Source: Spirochaetota bacterium (GTDB lineage: Bacteria > Spirochaetota > UBA12135 > COTS27). Taken from it: a stretch of DNA of 64,000 bases. The notes under the pieces were generated by a model. That model searched no databases. It had not been told where the DNA came from and was given only the letters and a program-made list of their open reading frames with translations. The translations under genes and the position numbers were made by a program. Below, piece after piece: positions 8,779-17,892 of this stretch; position 1 is the first letter of the stretch, and each line of letters begins with the position of its first letter. The stretch covers positions 889,638 through 953,637 of the forward strand of contig AP019861.1 of assembly GCA_013426755.1 (NCBI GenBank), written 5' to 3'.

Positions 8779-9858
8779 TTATCCTGCCCGTTTTTCAAAG
8801 TCAATCCGTGGGTCTATCAGGACGTACAGAAGATCTGAAACTAATTTTAATACTAATCCCAGTAGAGAGAAAAAGAACAATGTTCCAAACATAATAGGAT
8901 AATCATGACGAACAGTCGCTTCAAACCCAAGTAACCCCAATCCGTCTAGAGAAAAAATCACTTCTATAAGTAAAGATGATGTGAATAAGAGCGCTACAAG
9001 TGCTCCTGGAAATGAAGAAATAATCAGTAGCATTGCATTTCTGAAAACATGTTGGATAATGATCTGCGGTTCTGCTAGTCCTTTAGCCCGTGCTGTGGTG
9101 ACGTATTGTTTATGAATTTCGTCAATGAAAGAATTTTTTGTAAGCAATGTCAATCCCGCGAAACCTGAGATCGTCATGGCTATGACCGGAAGTGTCAAGT
9201 GGTGAAAATAATCTATAATTTTTTCACCCAGTGAAAGCTCAGCAAAATCTTCGCTCACCAATCCACGCAGCGGAAACCATTGAAAATATTCACCACCAGC
9301 AAAAACAATGATCAGTAATATAGCAAACAGAAAATTAGGTATCGCATACCCTACCATAATAATAGTACTGGTAGAAATATCAAAACGACTCCCATCACGG
9401 ATTGCCTTTAAAATTCCAATCGGAATTGAGATCAAGTAAATAATAAGTGTCGTCCACAGTCCTAGTGAGATAGAGACAGGAAGTTTTTCAATAACAAGTT
9501 CAATGACAGTCCTATCGCGATAAAAACTAGTACCAAAATCAAAGGTGAAATATTGTTTTAGCATAATAAAAAACCGCTCTAAGGGTGGCTTGTCAAGGCC
9601 GTACAGTCGTGTCAATTCGAGGCGAATTTCCTCTTCGATGCCACTAGCACCACGGTAAAATCGTGTTTCAATTGTTTCATTGCCGCCACCACTGGTGAGC
9701 CGAGAAATCGCTCCAGTATCGGTGATATGAGATAATTTTGCCATCATGTCCTCGACAGGACCCCCAGGTACTATCTGTATGACGAGGAAATTGATAGCCA
9801 TGATCCCAATCAATGTTGGAATGATAAGCAGGATGCGTTTAATAATATAGTAAATCAT
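8779..9858 (-). CDS. yejB: Peptide ABC transporter permease (YejB type)
   Basis: Second channel subunit. The 359-residue protein opens MIYYIIKRILLIIPTLIGIMAINF, the standard start of DppB/YejB permeases, with six transmembrane stretches. The EAA-like cytoplasmic loop reads TTARAKGLAEPQIIIQHVFRNAML. The insertion between TM1 and TM2 (LSHITDTGAISRLTSGGGNETIETRFYRGASGIEEE) is of the YejB kind. Substrates of the family are oligopeptides, including peptide-nucleotide antibiotics such as microcin C in E. coli; that role here is only an inference from homology. Confidence 0.93.
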   Translation of the reverse strand: MIYYIIKRILLIIPTLIGIMAINFLVIQIVPGGPVEDMMAKLSHITDTGAISRLTSGGGNETIETRFYRGASGIEEEIRLELTRLYGLDKPPLERFFIMLKQYFTFDFGTSFYRDRTVIELVIEKLPVSISLGLWTTLIIYLISIPIGILKAIRDGSRFDISTSTIIMVGYAIPNFLFAILLIIVFAGGEYFQWFPLRGLVSEDFAELSLGEKIIDYFHHLTLPVIAMTISGFAGLTLLTKNSFIDEIHKQYVTTARAKGLAEPQIIIQHVFRNAMLLIISSFPGALVALLFTSSLLIEVIFSLDGLGLLGFEATVRHDYPIMFGTLFFFSLLGLVLKLVSDLLYVLIDPRIDFEKRAG

Positions 9859-10008
9859 TACTAGGCAGAAAATAAAAATGATTTAATCTAAAAATAACGC
9901 TAGGTAAAGCGGATCGGACACCCACTAAGAAAAAGAGATGTTATAAAATAATCCATAACTTTACTGACTCAGCGACTTAGTGATTCAACTCCTCAGCAAC
10001 TTAGCACC

Positions 10009-11895
10009 TCAGCGATTCAGCGAAAACTTTTTTTTAAGAGCCGTTTCTTTTTTATTGTCAATCCACCACGTATTAAACCCCACAGCATAAGGAGGACGTT
10101 GTGTTGGAATACCAAATCTATCCCAGTAAATAAGACGAAATTTATCAATGTACCATTGGGGAATGATGTAATGATTCCAGAGTAAAATGCGATCGAGAGC
10201 TTTCGCGTGCGTGATGAGACTGCTACGGCTAGTGGTGCTGATCAGTTTTTCTATAAGATCGTCAATAGCGGGATTGGTAATACCAATGATATTACGTGAT
10301 CCTTTAGTCTTAGCAGCAGCAGTGCTCCAGAAATCACGTTGTTCGTTGCCAGGCGAGTCAGATTGCCCAAATGTTCCTACAACCATGTCAAAGTCAAAAT
10401 TATTGATAGTATTTTCGTATTGGGCGGTATTAAGCACTTTAATTTTTGCTTGAATGCCTAATTTTTTCAAGTTCTGGATAAAGGGTGCCACAACGCGTTC
10501 AAAAGCAGGTAGGACTATCGTAATCGTAAAGTCCAGTGGTTCGTCTGTTTTAGCGTTTACAAGGACATTATTTTTAACAACCCATCCTGCATTTTTTAGC
10601 AGGGTTGCTGCTTTACGGAGGTTGGCACGATTATTGCCTGATCCGTCTGTTTGAGGAAGTTTAAAGGGTTGGGTAAAAAGTTCAGCAGGTAATTTATTTT
10701 TATAGGCATTTAACAGTTTGAGTTCTTCTTTACTAGGCACACCTTTTGCCATTAGGATACTGTTATTGAAATAACTGCTGGCGCGTGTGTATGCCCCATA
10801 AAAAAGAACTTTGTTAGACCATTCGAAGTCAAAAGCATAGCCGATCGCTTCACGGACACGTTTATCTTGAAAGATTTTCTTACGAGTATTGAAGATAAAG
10901 CCTTGGACACCTTGGGGAATATTATGTGAGATAAGTACTTTATTTAATAACTTCTTCTTAACGACGTCAATGTCATACCCTGTAGCCCATTCTTTAGAAT
11001 TGTTTTCTTGAAAAAAATCTATTCTTCCTGAGCGCAGAGCTTCACGAAGAATTTCAAGGCTTTTATAATAATCGTAACGAATTTCATTGAAATTGTTATA
11101 TCCGCGCTGGCTGGGAAGGTTATCGCCCCAGTAATTGCGTACGCGTTCATAGACAATAAATTTCCCTGGCCGTACGGTTTTGATTTTGTAAGGACCGCTA
11201 CCTAGGGGAGGGTCTAGCGTTGTTTTACTGAAATCGCGACCTTGCCAGTAATGTTTGGGCAAGACAGCGAGCTGTCCTAATATGAGGGGGAGTTCTTGAT
11301 TGGCTCTGGCGAATTCGAAACGAACGGTGTTATTAGCGACTTTGCGAACGGACTTTACGTTTTGGTAGTAAAGCCGATAGGTGGGAATGCCTTTTTCGAT
11401 GAGGATATTGAACGTCCAGATAACGTCATCTACTGTGACGGGTTTGCCGTCATGCCACCTGGCATTAGACCTGATCTTAAATGCGACCCATGTGCGACTG
11501 TTGTCATAATAAACACGTTCGGCAAGCAGACCATAGGCAACACTTTTTTCATCTAGGGAACTGATGAGTAATGTATTGTAGATGAGATCAACCCCCGCTG
11601 CACTTTCACCTTTTATGATGAACGTGTTGAGATTGTCATAACCTCCTAGCGCGCCTAGGACTACTTTACCATTTTTAGGGGCATTGGGATTGACGTAATC
11701 AAAATTTTTGAAAGTGGCTGGGTATTTAGGTTTGCCATGAATAGTTACCGCATGGTGTGATTGATTGGCTCGCTGGCTATATAAAACTGCAAGCGAATGA
11801 GTTGCTGTGTACATGAGTAGGCATGTGACACCGTATTTCCAGATGAATGCAAGGTATTTAGTGATCATAGGAGTACTTCTTAGATGGCGGAGCAT
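10009..11895 (-). CDS. yejA: Periplasmic peptide-binding protein (YejA type, SBP family 5)
   Basis: Solute receptor of the YejABEF importer, 628 residues. An N-terminal hydrophobic stretch (YGVTCLLMYTATHSLAVL, about residues 21-38) acts as a signal sequence. Family-5 binding-protein phrases follow: ALGGYDNLNTFIIKGESAAGVDLIYNTLL, RWHDGKPVTVDDVIWTFNIL and IDKFRLIYWDRFGIP. Two starts are possible, the ATG used here and Met10 (MITKYLAF); neither has a strong Shine-Dalgarno sequence. It is the first gene of the transporter set and ends 150 bp before yejB. That gap holds CTCAGCGA/TTAGTGATTC-like short repeats (about 9965-10020). Confidence 0.92.
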   Translation of the reverse strand: MLRHLRSTPMITKYLAFIWKYGVTCLLMYTATHSLAVLYSQRANQSHHAVTIHGKPKYPATFKNFDYVNPNAPKNGKVVLGALGGYDNLNTFIIKGESAAGVDLIYNTLLISSLDEKSVAYGLLAERVYYDNSRTWVAFKIRSNARWHDGKPVTVDDVIWTFNILIEKGIPTYRLYYQNVKSVRKVANNTVRFEFARANQELPLILGQLAVLPKHYWQGRDFSKTTLDPPLGSGPYKIKTVRPGKFIVYERVRNYWGDNLPSQRGYNNFNEIRYDYYKSLEILREALRSGRIDFFQENNSKEWATGYDIDVVKKKLLNKVLISHNIPQGVQGFIFNTRKKIFQDKRVREAIGYAFDFEWSNKVLFYGAYTRASSYFNNSILMAKGVPSKEELKLLNAYKNKLPAELFTQPFKLPQTDGSGNNRANLRKAATLLKNAGWVVKNNVLVNAKTDEPLDFTITIVLPAFERVVAPFIQNLKKLGIQAKIKVLNTAQYENTINNFDFDMVVGTFGQSDSPGNEQRDFWSTAAAKTKGSRNIIGITNPAIDDLIEKLISTTSRSSLITHAKALDRILLWNHYIIPQWYIDKFRLIYWDRFGIPTQRPPYAVGFNTWWIDNKKETALKKKFSLNR

Positions 11896-12039
11896 TTTAT
11901 TATTTAGTGGAGTGAGGTAGTGAAGGTGAGTTGGAAATAGGTTTATAATGGGTGTGTATTAAAAAATTTAGGCGGGATTGAAAGTAGTTATTGAAAGCAT
12001 TTTAAGGTAACAATGATTAAATAATAGAGCACACAATGG

Positions 12040-12131
12040 AGATTATTTTTGAGAGATTATTTTTGAGAGATTATTTTTGAGAGATTATTTTTGAGGTCAT
12101 TTTTGAGGTCATTTTTGAGGTTATTTTTTAA
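12040..12131. repeat. 14-bp and 12-bp tandem repeat abutting the exonuclease stop
   Basis: Four copies of GAGATTATTTTTGA (14 bp) are followed by about three copies of GGTCATTTTTGA (12 bp); the last unit runs into the stop codon of the exonuclease gene at 12128-12130. The two unit lengths suggest that a shortened unit arose by a 2-bp loss and was then amplified itself. No gene is visible in 11896-12127. Confidence 0.85.
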
Positions 12132-13174
12132 AAAGGATGTTCTACTACTTCTCCTTTATCTGCGGCAGCTGTGGCTTTATCTATTACAGAAAAGACATTG
12201 TCTGGTTTAATCGTGGGGAGTTCTCTTAATCGCAGGACGATCTGGGCTACCGCCAAACAGTCGCGTTCACAATATTTACGAATGGTTTCAAAATCCTGCT
12301 CATCGTAATACAAGTTGTGAATAGCACTGCCATCTATTTTTTGTTCAGTTGATTTCTGTTCAATTGATTGCTCTTCAATTGACGATGACTTTGTGTGAGT
12401 GGTGATATTTTTAGGCGAAGGAAAATCAAGGACATGGGCTAGTGTTTCGAGCGAGGTAAAATTTTTTCTGCCATTAAATTGCCATAAATCCATAGTATCT
12501 AGCAACCAGTAGGTATCCCAGGGTCTTTTTTTGATGATTTGAAGTGTATAAGGAAGGGACATGTGATGAATGATGCTCCGTCTACAGATAAATGGGAAAT
12601 CAAAATTAAATCCATTGTGGGCGCACAGATAATAATCGGAATATTTCTCGAGTGTGTCATAAAAACGGTTTAGAATTTCTTTTTCATCGGTTCCATAAAA
12701 AGAATTGACACGAAAAGACAATGAAAACGCTGTATTAGATGGGGCTGTATTATTAGATTGGGGGGTATTGTTAGGTAGGGGGGGATTAGACTGCGGTGCA
12801 TTGGATTGGGATGTATTAGATTGGGATGTATTTGATTGGGGGGCATCGGATGGGGTTTTCATTAAAAAACCAATAGAAATACAGACAATTTTTCCAAATT
12901 CACTGTGAATGCCTGCTTCTTTCTGATAAACATCACTTATGATGGCGTTTTTGTCAGTGGCTGCGTCTTTATCGATCATTTGTTGGTGTTGGTTTTGATA
13001 TTTTTTACTGTACCACATAAGGTTTTCTGCTTTTTTTCTCCAGAGTTCTTGGTGTGTGGGATGCAGGTCTTCATAATGCCTGGATTCACCTACCGTTTCA
13101 ATATCAATAAAAAAAATTTTATCGATACCCATTTCATAAAAATCTCTTTTGGGGGGTAGTTTTCTGTGCTGCAT
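12128..13174 (-). CDS. Predicted 3'-5' exonuclease, DnaQ-like (PolB exonuclease-related)
   Basis: The 348-residue protein resembles the family of stand-alone 3'-5' exonucleases related to the proofreading domain of B-family DNA polymerases. Motif Exo I is FFIDIETVGES (D and E metal ligands). Exo II is CAHNGFNFDFPFICRR. Exo III is the YCERDCLAVAQI segment. WDTYWLLDTMDLWQF and EFGKIVCISIGF also fit this family. Two low-complexity inserts break the domain: a QSNTSQSNTSQSNAPQSN stretch near residues 115-145 and a Ser/Glu/Gln stretch near 258-285. A role in DNA repair is likely, but the partner polymerase is not visible here. It is transcribed divergently from rpmH. Confidence 0.82.
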   Translation of the reverse strand: MQHRKLPPKRDFYEMGIDKIFFIDIETVGESRHYEDLHPTHQELWRKKAENLMWYSKKYQNQHQQMIDKDAATDKNAIISDVYQKEAGIHSEFGKIVCISIGFLMKTPSDAPQSNTSQSNTSQSNAPQSNPPLPNNTPQSNNTAPSNTAFSLSFRVNSFYGTDEKEILNRFYDTLEKYSDYYLCAHNGFNFDFPFICRRSIIHHMSLPYTLQIIKKRPWDTYWLLDTMDLWQFNGRKNFTSLETLAHVLDFPSPKNITTHTKSSSIEEQSIEQKSTEQKIDGSAIHNLYYDEQDFETIRKYCERDCLAVAQIVLRLRELPTIKPDNVFSVIDKATAAADKGEVVEHPF

Positions 13175-13586
13175 CTACTTATATTTAAACGAACTTTCTA
13201 TATATAAGGGCTAATTTTTTAAAGATCGTTGTAATTTGCATGAAAATTGCTTTGTTTTAAATTTTGTTTGTATTAAAAGCAAGTTTTGAGGATGTAGGCG
13301 GCAATGCATATGAGATATAATTTGGAGTATATGGGGTATTAACTGCATGATTAAAGAGTACAATTTGAGTACAATTGAATACAATTAGCGTTTAAGTAGT
13401 GAATAATGATAGGTGCGGGGGTGTATTTACTTGTTTTTAATCGCTTGTTTTTGTTTGTAGTGGGTGATATTTTGTCTGCAGTGGGCTGCAGTGAAGGGAT
13501 TGTGTAGTGAATAATTTATAATGTAATGAATAATTTGTAAAAAAATTGGGTCAAATTGATTTAATAAAGATTTCTCCATAAAAACG
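13175..13586. other. Divergent intergenic region upstream of rpmH, no gene seen
   Basis: About 410 bp between the divergent exonuclease and rpmH genes. It is AT-rich, with short duplications (GAGTACAATTTGAGTACAATTGAATACAATTAG; AATAATTTATAATGTAATGAATAATTTGTAA) and a CTGCAGTGGGCTGCAG palindrome pair near 13480. I found no convincing DnaA-box cluster although rpmH often lies near oriC. Confidence 0.5.
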
Positions 13587-13615
13587 TTGACATCATTCAT
13601 TAAATATTATATAAT
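13587..13615 (+). promoter_or_regulatory. Consensus sigma70 promoter of the rpmH operon
   Basis: TTGACA (13587-13592) is followed after exactly 17 bp by TATAAT (13610-13615). A second overlapping TATAAT begins at 13615. The rpmH ATG is at 13638, so the expected 5' leader is only about 15-17 nt. Both hexamers match the consensus fully, as expected for a strong ribosomal-protein promoter. Confidence 0.88.
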
Positions 13616-13637
13616 ATAATTATATGGATTTAGCAGA

Positions 13638-13781
13638 ATGAAGAGAACTTATCAACCTAAACGCCTAAAAAGAGCAAGAAAATTTGGTTTTAGGCGCAGA
13701 ATGCTCACGAAAAACGGCCGTGCCATTATTAATGCGCGGCGGAGAAAGGGAAGAAACCGGCTCTCTTCGTCTGATGAATAA
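13638..13781 (+). CDS. rpmH: 50S ribosomal protein L34
   Basis: A 47-residue basic protein of the large ribosomal subunit. It opens [20 protein letters not shown] and continues with [19 protein letters not shown], which is the L34 pattern throughout. It is somewhat longer at the C-terminus than the usual 44-46 residues (SSSDE tail). It is first in the plus-strand block and starts about 23 bp after the -10 hexamer. Its last codons overlap the start of rnpA by 8 bp, the common rpmH-rnpA coupling. Confidence 0.97.
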   Translation: MKRTYQPKRLKRARKFGFRRRMLTKNGRAIINARRRKGRNRLSSSDE

Positions 13782-14091
13782 ATGCATAAAGTGCGTTACA
13801 TTTAAAGATTATAAACAATTATTTGTAAAACGGAACAAAATATACGCTGGGTATTGTGTTTTTTACTACAAAAAACACTCTGTAAGGCGAGTTATTAAAG
13901 CCTCTGCAAGTAGAAAAGTAGGCAAAGCTCACGATAGAAACTATTATAAACGGCGCATAAGAAGCATTTTACAATCTTTGCCCCTTAAAGACAACATTTT
14001 AATTCTAGCAATCATTCTTAAGCCACACCAGATGACCTTTGACGATGAAAAAAAATATCTTGCTAAAAAGCTTAAGACACTTCTTTATTAA
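13774..14091 (+). CDS. rnpA: Ribonuclease P protein component
   Basis: Protein subunit of RNase P, which matures the 5' ends of tRNAs together with the RNA subunit. I place the start at the ATG at 13774 ([19 protein letters not shown]), because the longer upstream frame is only the +1 frame of rpmH; this gives 105 residues, normal for the family. The RNase P signature is recognisable though diverged: [28 protein letters not shown], corresponding to the usual 'SKKVGKAVxRNxxKR' core. The start overlaps the rpmH stop by 8 bp and the 3' end overlaps yidD by about 47 bp. This is the conserved gene order. Confidence 0.93.
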   Translation: MNKCIKCVTFKDYKQLFVKRNKIYAGYCVFYYKKHSVRRVIKASASRKVGKAHDRNYYKRRIRSILQSLPLKDNILILAIILKPHQMTFDDEKKYLAKKLKTLLY

Positions 14092-14347
14092 AAGTATATT
14101 GTTTTTGATTAGATTTTATCAGCAAGCTCTGGCGCCACATTTCGTGCCCACCTGCCGCTACTTGCCCACGTGTTCTCAGTACGCTTACGAAGCATTTGAA
14201 AAACGAGGTATTCTTAAAGGGATGATCCTAACGACGCGACGTCTCGCTTCATGTCATCCTTTTGCCGAGCCTAAATTTGATCCTGTACCTGATGCTACGC
14301 CACCGGCAGCAACCTCATCAAAGTCAGGCAGCCTCAAGTTAAGGTGA
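14045..14347 (+). CDS. yidD: Membrane protein insertion efficiency factor
   Basis: A small protein that assists YidC-dependent membrane insertion. The core FLIRFYQQALAPHFVPTCRYLPTCSQYAYEAFEKRG is the YidD signature, with its conserved cysteines and S-x-Y. MILTTRRLASCHPF completes it. I use the ATG at 14045 ([10 protein letters not shown]); a TTG two codons upstream is also possible. The frame overlaps the end of rnpA. The C-terminus (DPVPDATPPAATSSKSGS) is longer and more Pro/Ser-rich than usual. Membrane association through the amphipathic N-terminus is expected. Confidence 0.93.
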   Translation: MKKNILLKSLRHFFIKSILFLIRFYQQALAPHFVPTCRYLPTCSQYAYEAFEKRGILKGMILTTRRLASCHPFAEPKFDPVPDATPPAATSSKSGSLKLR

Positions 14348-14957
14348 CGCAGTACTTATCGCCATTCTGCCAATGTAGTGTCATGATTGTTCTTTTACCA
14401 GTATAAGTTTCCTAGAATCTCAAGCATTAATCCAATAAAATTTTTTATCAAACCTTTTATTAACCCTTAATGCCATTTAAAACAATAAATAACTCTCAGT
14501 TAAAGTACAGATGCAGATATAATTATCAATTTATTTCCATTTATTTACAGCTATTCATTCATTTCTATTTCAATTTTCTATGTTTTTGTTCTTTGAAATA
14601 AATTGTGGTCAGGTAATAGAGTATAAATTGGCTTTTGGAATAAAAAATAGTTTGTTTGCTATCGGTAGTTGTTAAATTTTGTTGCTTTTGTTGTAGTTGT
14701 TGTTTTTATTGTTTTTATCAATGGTTCTTAAAGGTGTGGTTATTGAGTTTGATTGAAAAATTTAGATTGAATATTGTAATGACTTGCTTAATTGTAATGA
14801 CTTGCTTGTTCGTTGAAGTTTAGCTGCGTGCTTGCACTTGATGCATTTTGAAAAGAACACAATAACTGCTCAGCAATTTTGTGTTTTTTTCTTCATTCTT
14901 TAAATCCATATTGAGATGCGGACTGCTTTTAAGCCTGTTGCTTAAATTGAGTCCATA
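14348..14957. other. Unusually long yidD-yidC spacer, no gene seen
   Basis: About 610 bp of AT-rich sequence lies between yidD and yidC, genes that are usually adjacent. It contains T-rich runs (about 14670-14720) and a direct repeat of TTGTAATGACTTGCTT (14775 and 14795). I recognise no promoter hexamer pair, terminator or ORF with support. A separate promoter for yidC-jag-mnmE may lie here, but I cannot point to it. Confidence 0.45.
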
Positions 14958-16883
14958 GTGACTGCTTATGATTGCTGCTGTGAATGTGGTAGTAGAGCGG
15001 TTAATTTTTTTATTTGTTATGTTAAAGGATGGTTATTAAATTTGGCACTGTTACCTGAAAATCGTTACGAGAAAATTCGCTACCCCATAGCAGTTGTGCT
15101 ATCTACAGCTGTTGTTTTAGGCTGGTATCTCTTCTTTGCACCTCCGCCAAACCAAGAAGAAGTGCCCGATCCCACGCCACCTGCCGACGTCACGAAGTCC
15201 ACCGACCCCACAGAACAATCCCCCCTGCCTACAGAAGAACAATCGAAACCAACGAATCCTGATTTTGTCTTAGACACAGAAAGCTTAAGCTCGTCTTCAC
15301 CGGCAGATAGTACCGATGCTTCATCGCTAGCAGAACAAAGTGTAGATAATGCTAAACCTCAACTCGTCGAACTCAGTACAGAAGCTATTAAAATTACATT
15401 GTCGACTGTAGATGCTGCTATTGTTAAGGCATTTATTGTGAACACCACTGAGCGGAGTTCTTCTACGAGTCAAAGCGAAGACCTAGAACAGATGAATTTG
15501 AAGGGCTTTCCGACGGGGAAACTCTTTTTTACACCAGACTTGCCTGGTTTGAATCAGGAAATCCCATCATTGGTGTATAAATTGGTCTCGGCAACAGAAA
15601 CTAAGGTTGTGTTTAAAACTGAACTCGCAGGACAATCGGGAATAGTTTCTATCTTTAAAACTTACACGATAAAAGACCGCTTTTCAATCGAACTAGCCGT
15701 TTCCTTTCTAGATGAAAATGGGAATGAAATTCGTGTTCCTTATTATATTTCTAATGGGTCTAATCTAGGCACCGATCAGAAAACAACAACGCCTTTTGAT
15801 ATTAAACAACTCTCCTATGAAGTAGGCTCAGACAATGAGTCAATCCTTGGCGCCTCTTTTTTGGGTTCTGATAAAACAATTGACGAATATAATGGAAGTG
15901 TTGACTGGGTTGCTATTGATAATCGTTTTTATGCACGCATCCTAGTCCCTAACAATAAAGAATTTAGCGATAAGAGTATTTTCATGAAACGCTCTTATTT
16001 AACGGATGAAGCCAATGAAAATTTCTATTTAGCGAGTGCTCTTAAAATCTCAGGAACTGGAACGGATGCCTTTACGTATTATTTTCTGCCTAAAAACAGA
16101 GCTGTTCTCAATATGTACTATGAAACCGAGAATCAGTACTTTTTTAATTTATTTCATCAATTTTCATTTATGCGGATTCTTTCTTCGATCATGTACTGGT
16201 TACTAGAAGAAATTAATGTCCTATTCAATAATTATGGATGGTCTATTCTTGTGATGACACTTCTTATCAAAGTAGCGACACTCCCGCTTTCACATAAGGG
16301 CATGAAATCTATGTATAAAATGCAGGCACTTAGTCCTAAGATCGAAGCTATTAAAGCCCAATATAAAAATAACCCACAAAAAATGAATGCTGAGATGATG
16401 TTGTTTTACAAAAAGGAAAAAATTTCTCCCTTAGGTGGATGTTTACCTATGTTAGTGCCTATCCCAATCTTTATTGCATTGTATTCATTATTTCAAAATA
16501 TGGTAGAATTGCGCGGCGTTCCCTTTTTCTGGATCAATGACCTCTCACTTCCAGATACTGTATATACATTAAGTTTTTCAATTCCATTCTTGGGCAATGG
16601 AGTCAATTTGCTGCCCATTATCATGACGGCAACAGCTCTCATCCAATCACTCCTCCCAATGTCACCACAGCAAACTAAAGCCAAGCTATCCACAAGTACT
16701 TCGCCTATGGCTGAGAGTATGCAAAAACAGATGACAATGATGAAATATATTTTTCCTATTATGTTTTTCTTTATCTGTTGGAATCTTCCAAGCGCACTTG
16801 TATTTTTCTGGACAGTCCAGAATGTTTTTTCATTAGCACAAACTTTTTATACAAAAAAAGTTATTAATCTTAGTAGAGGATAA
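14958..16883 (+). CDS. yidC: Membrane protein insertase YidC/Oxa1
   Basis: Inserts and folds inner-membrane proteins with or without SecYEG. The 641-residue protein has the Gram-negative layout. TM1 is at about residues 42-58 (YPIAVVLSTAVVLGWYLFF), followed by an acidic Ser/Thr/Pro-rich linker, a large periplasmic beta domain, and the C-terminal 60KD_IMP core (LNVLFNNYGWSILVMTLLIKVATLPLS, MKSMYKMQALSPKIEAIKAQY, SPLGGCLPMLVPIPIFIALY). The start is uncertain. The GTG at 14958 adds about 38 residues with a Cys-rich piece (CCCEC) before TM1 that other YidC proteins lack; a start nearer TM1, such as a TTG around LLNLALLPEN, is possible. It is followed 5 bp later by jag. Confidence 0.93.
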   Translation: MTAYDCCCECGSRAVNFFICYVKGWLLNLALLPENRYEKIRYPIAVVLSTAVVLGWYLFFAPPPNQEEVPDPTPPADVTKSTDPTEQSPLPTEEQSKPTNPDFVLDTESLSSSSPADSTDASSLAEQSVDNAKPQLVELSTEAIKITLSTVDAAIVKAFIVNTTERSSSTSQSEDLEQMNLKGFPTGKLFFTPDLPGLNQEIPSLVYKLVSATETKVVFKTELAGQSGIVSIFKTYTIKDRFSIELAVSFLDENGNEIRVPYYISNGSNLGTDQKTTTPFDIKQLSYEVGSDNESILGASFLGSDKTIDEYNGSVDWVAIDNRFYARILVPNNKEFSDKSIFMKRSYLTDEANENFYLASALKISGTGTDAFTYYFLPKNRAVLNMYYETENQYFFNLFHQFSFMRILSSIMYWLLEEINVLFNNYGWSILVMTLLIKVATLPLSHKGMKSMYKMQALSPKIEAIKAQYKNNPQKMNAEMMLFYKKEKISPLGGCLPMLVPIPIFIALYSLFQNMVELRGVPFFWINDLSLPDTVYTLSFSIPFLGNGVNLLPIIMTATALIQSLLPMSPQQTKAKLSTSTSPMAESMQKQMTMMKYIFPIMFFFICWNLPSALVFFWTVQNVFSLAQTFYTKKVINLSRG

Positions 16884-16888
16884 TAGCA

Positions 16889-17515
16889 ATGTTGTATGTA
16901 GATTACGAAGCCGATTCTGTGGAAGCGGCTATAAAAAAAGCAGTTCAAGAATTAGACCTCAATGAAAATGACATTATTACTGAGGTTCTAAGCGAGGGCA
17001 AACGTGGCTTGTTTGGCATTGCCAGAAAAGAGCTTGCTAAAGTTCGTATTTATTACAAAGAAAAAAACAATATCGACACGGTTCTTGGTGACATTGAAAA
17101 CTTGATTGCTTATCTAGATCAAAATGCCAAGTTAGATATTCGTAAAATATCTGATAATCGTTATGATATTGTTGTCAATAGTAACAATGTTTCTCATTTC
17201 ATTGGGAAGAAGGGCAAAACCCTTAAAGCCGTCCAGACGCTTGTCAATTCATTCGTCCAGAAACATAAAAAAGATTGTAGTGTGATTGTCGATATCGATC
17301 AGTATAATACTCGCCGTGAAGGACAATTCGCTAAGTGGGCAGAAATTCAAGCCCGCGAGGTCATTAAAACCAAACGAGCTATCATCGTTAAATCACTCAA
17401 TGCTTACGAACGCCGCATTATTCATATGGAAATAAGTAAGTTTGATAACGTAGAAACTGAGTCTAAAGGAGAAGGTCGTATCAAAAATATTAAGATCAAA
17501 TATACCGGTCGTTGA
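16889..17515 (+). CDS. jag: RNA-binding protein Jag/KhpB (Jag_N, KH and R3H domains)
   Basis: A single-stranded RNA-binding protein, usually the gene after yidC, linked in other bacteria to cell elongation and envelope control. The 208-residue protein has the Jag N-terminal domain (about 1-52: AVQELDLNENDIITEVLSEGKRGLFGI), a KH domain (about 75-150; SHFIGKKGKTLKAVQTLVN carries the GxxG-type loop), and an R3H domain (about 150-208; YERRIIHMEISKFDNVETESKGEGRIKNI, a variant of the usual 'R-x3-H'). The order is complete. Only 5 bp separate it from yidC, so co-translation is likely. Confidence 0.93.
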   Translation: MLYVDYEADSVEAAIKKAVQELDLNENDIITEVLSEGKRGLFGIARKELAKVRIYYKEKNNIDTVLGDIENLIAYLDQNAKLDIRKISDNRYDIVVNSNNVSHFIGKKGKTLKAVQTLVNSFVQKHKKDCSVIVDIDQYNTRREGQFAKWAEIQAREVIKTKRAIIVKSLNAYERRIIHMEISKFDNVETESKGEGRIKNIKIKYTGR

Positions 17516-17892
17516 GAGCACTGGCTTATAACATTGTTGCCGCTGGCGACTAGGCTGCGTATAGTTAGTTAGCAGGATAATTGCTTTAACGGGGGCTCAC
17601 TTGACGTTCTCTTTTTAGAGTGTAGTTATTATCTTGTTGACTGTCGTGATATTTTTCCAGCAACAAATTAAAATTAAAAAAGATTGTTGCTTTCAATTTG
17701 TTTCTGCCCAGACCTCGTTGTAGGCTAGGTGGTGTAGAGTTCTGCCTTTTTTAAGAAGGGGCGCTCTGCGGTTACAGCGGCAATTTTACGTAGCCACTCC
17801 AAGTAAATTGAATGGTTATTACAAATTCTAATTGTTTTAGCGTATGGTGATGAGGCACTAGGATATATACTTTTATATCTTAAGAGCGATTG
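17516..17892. other. jag-mnmE spacer with a possible hairpin
   Basis: About 375 bp with no credible gene. AGCAACAA (17659-17666) and TTGTTGCT (17684-17691) can pair across a 17-nt loop and are followed by T-rich sequence, which could be a weak terminator for the yidC-jag transcript. A minus-strand open frame here overlaps the mnmE start and looks like chance. Confidence 0.4.

Noticed and set aside
13175-13637. Replication origin next to rpmH
   Set aside because: rpmH is often beside dnaA/oriC, but dnaA is not here, and I found no cluster of TTATCCACA-like boxes or typical unwinding element.
14958-15070. Cys-rich N-terminal extension of YidC as a novel metal site
   Set aside because: The extension exists only if the GTG at 14958 is the true start; conserved YidC sequence begins about 40 residues later, so the cysteines may be untranslated.
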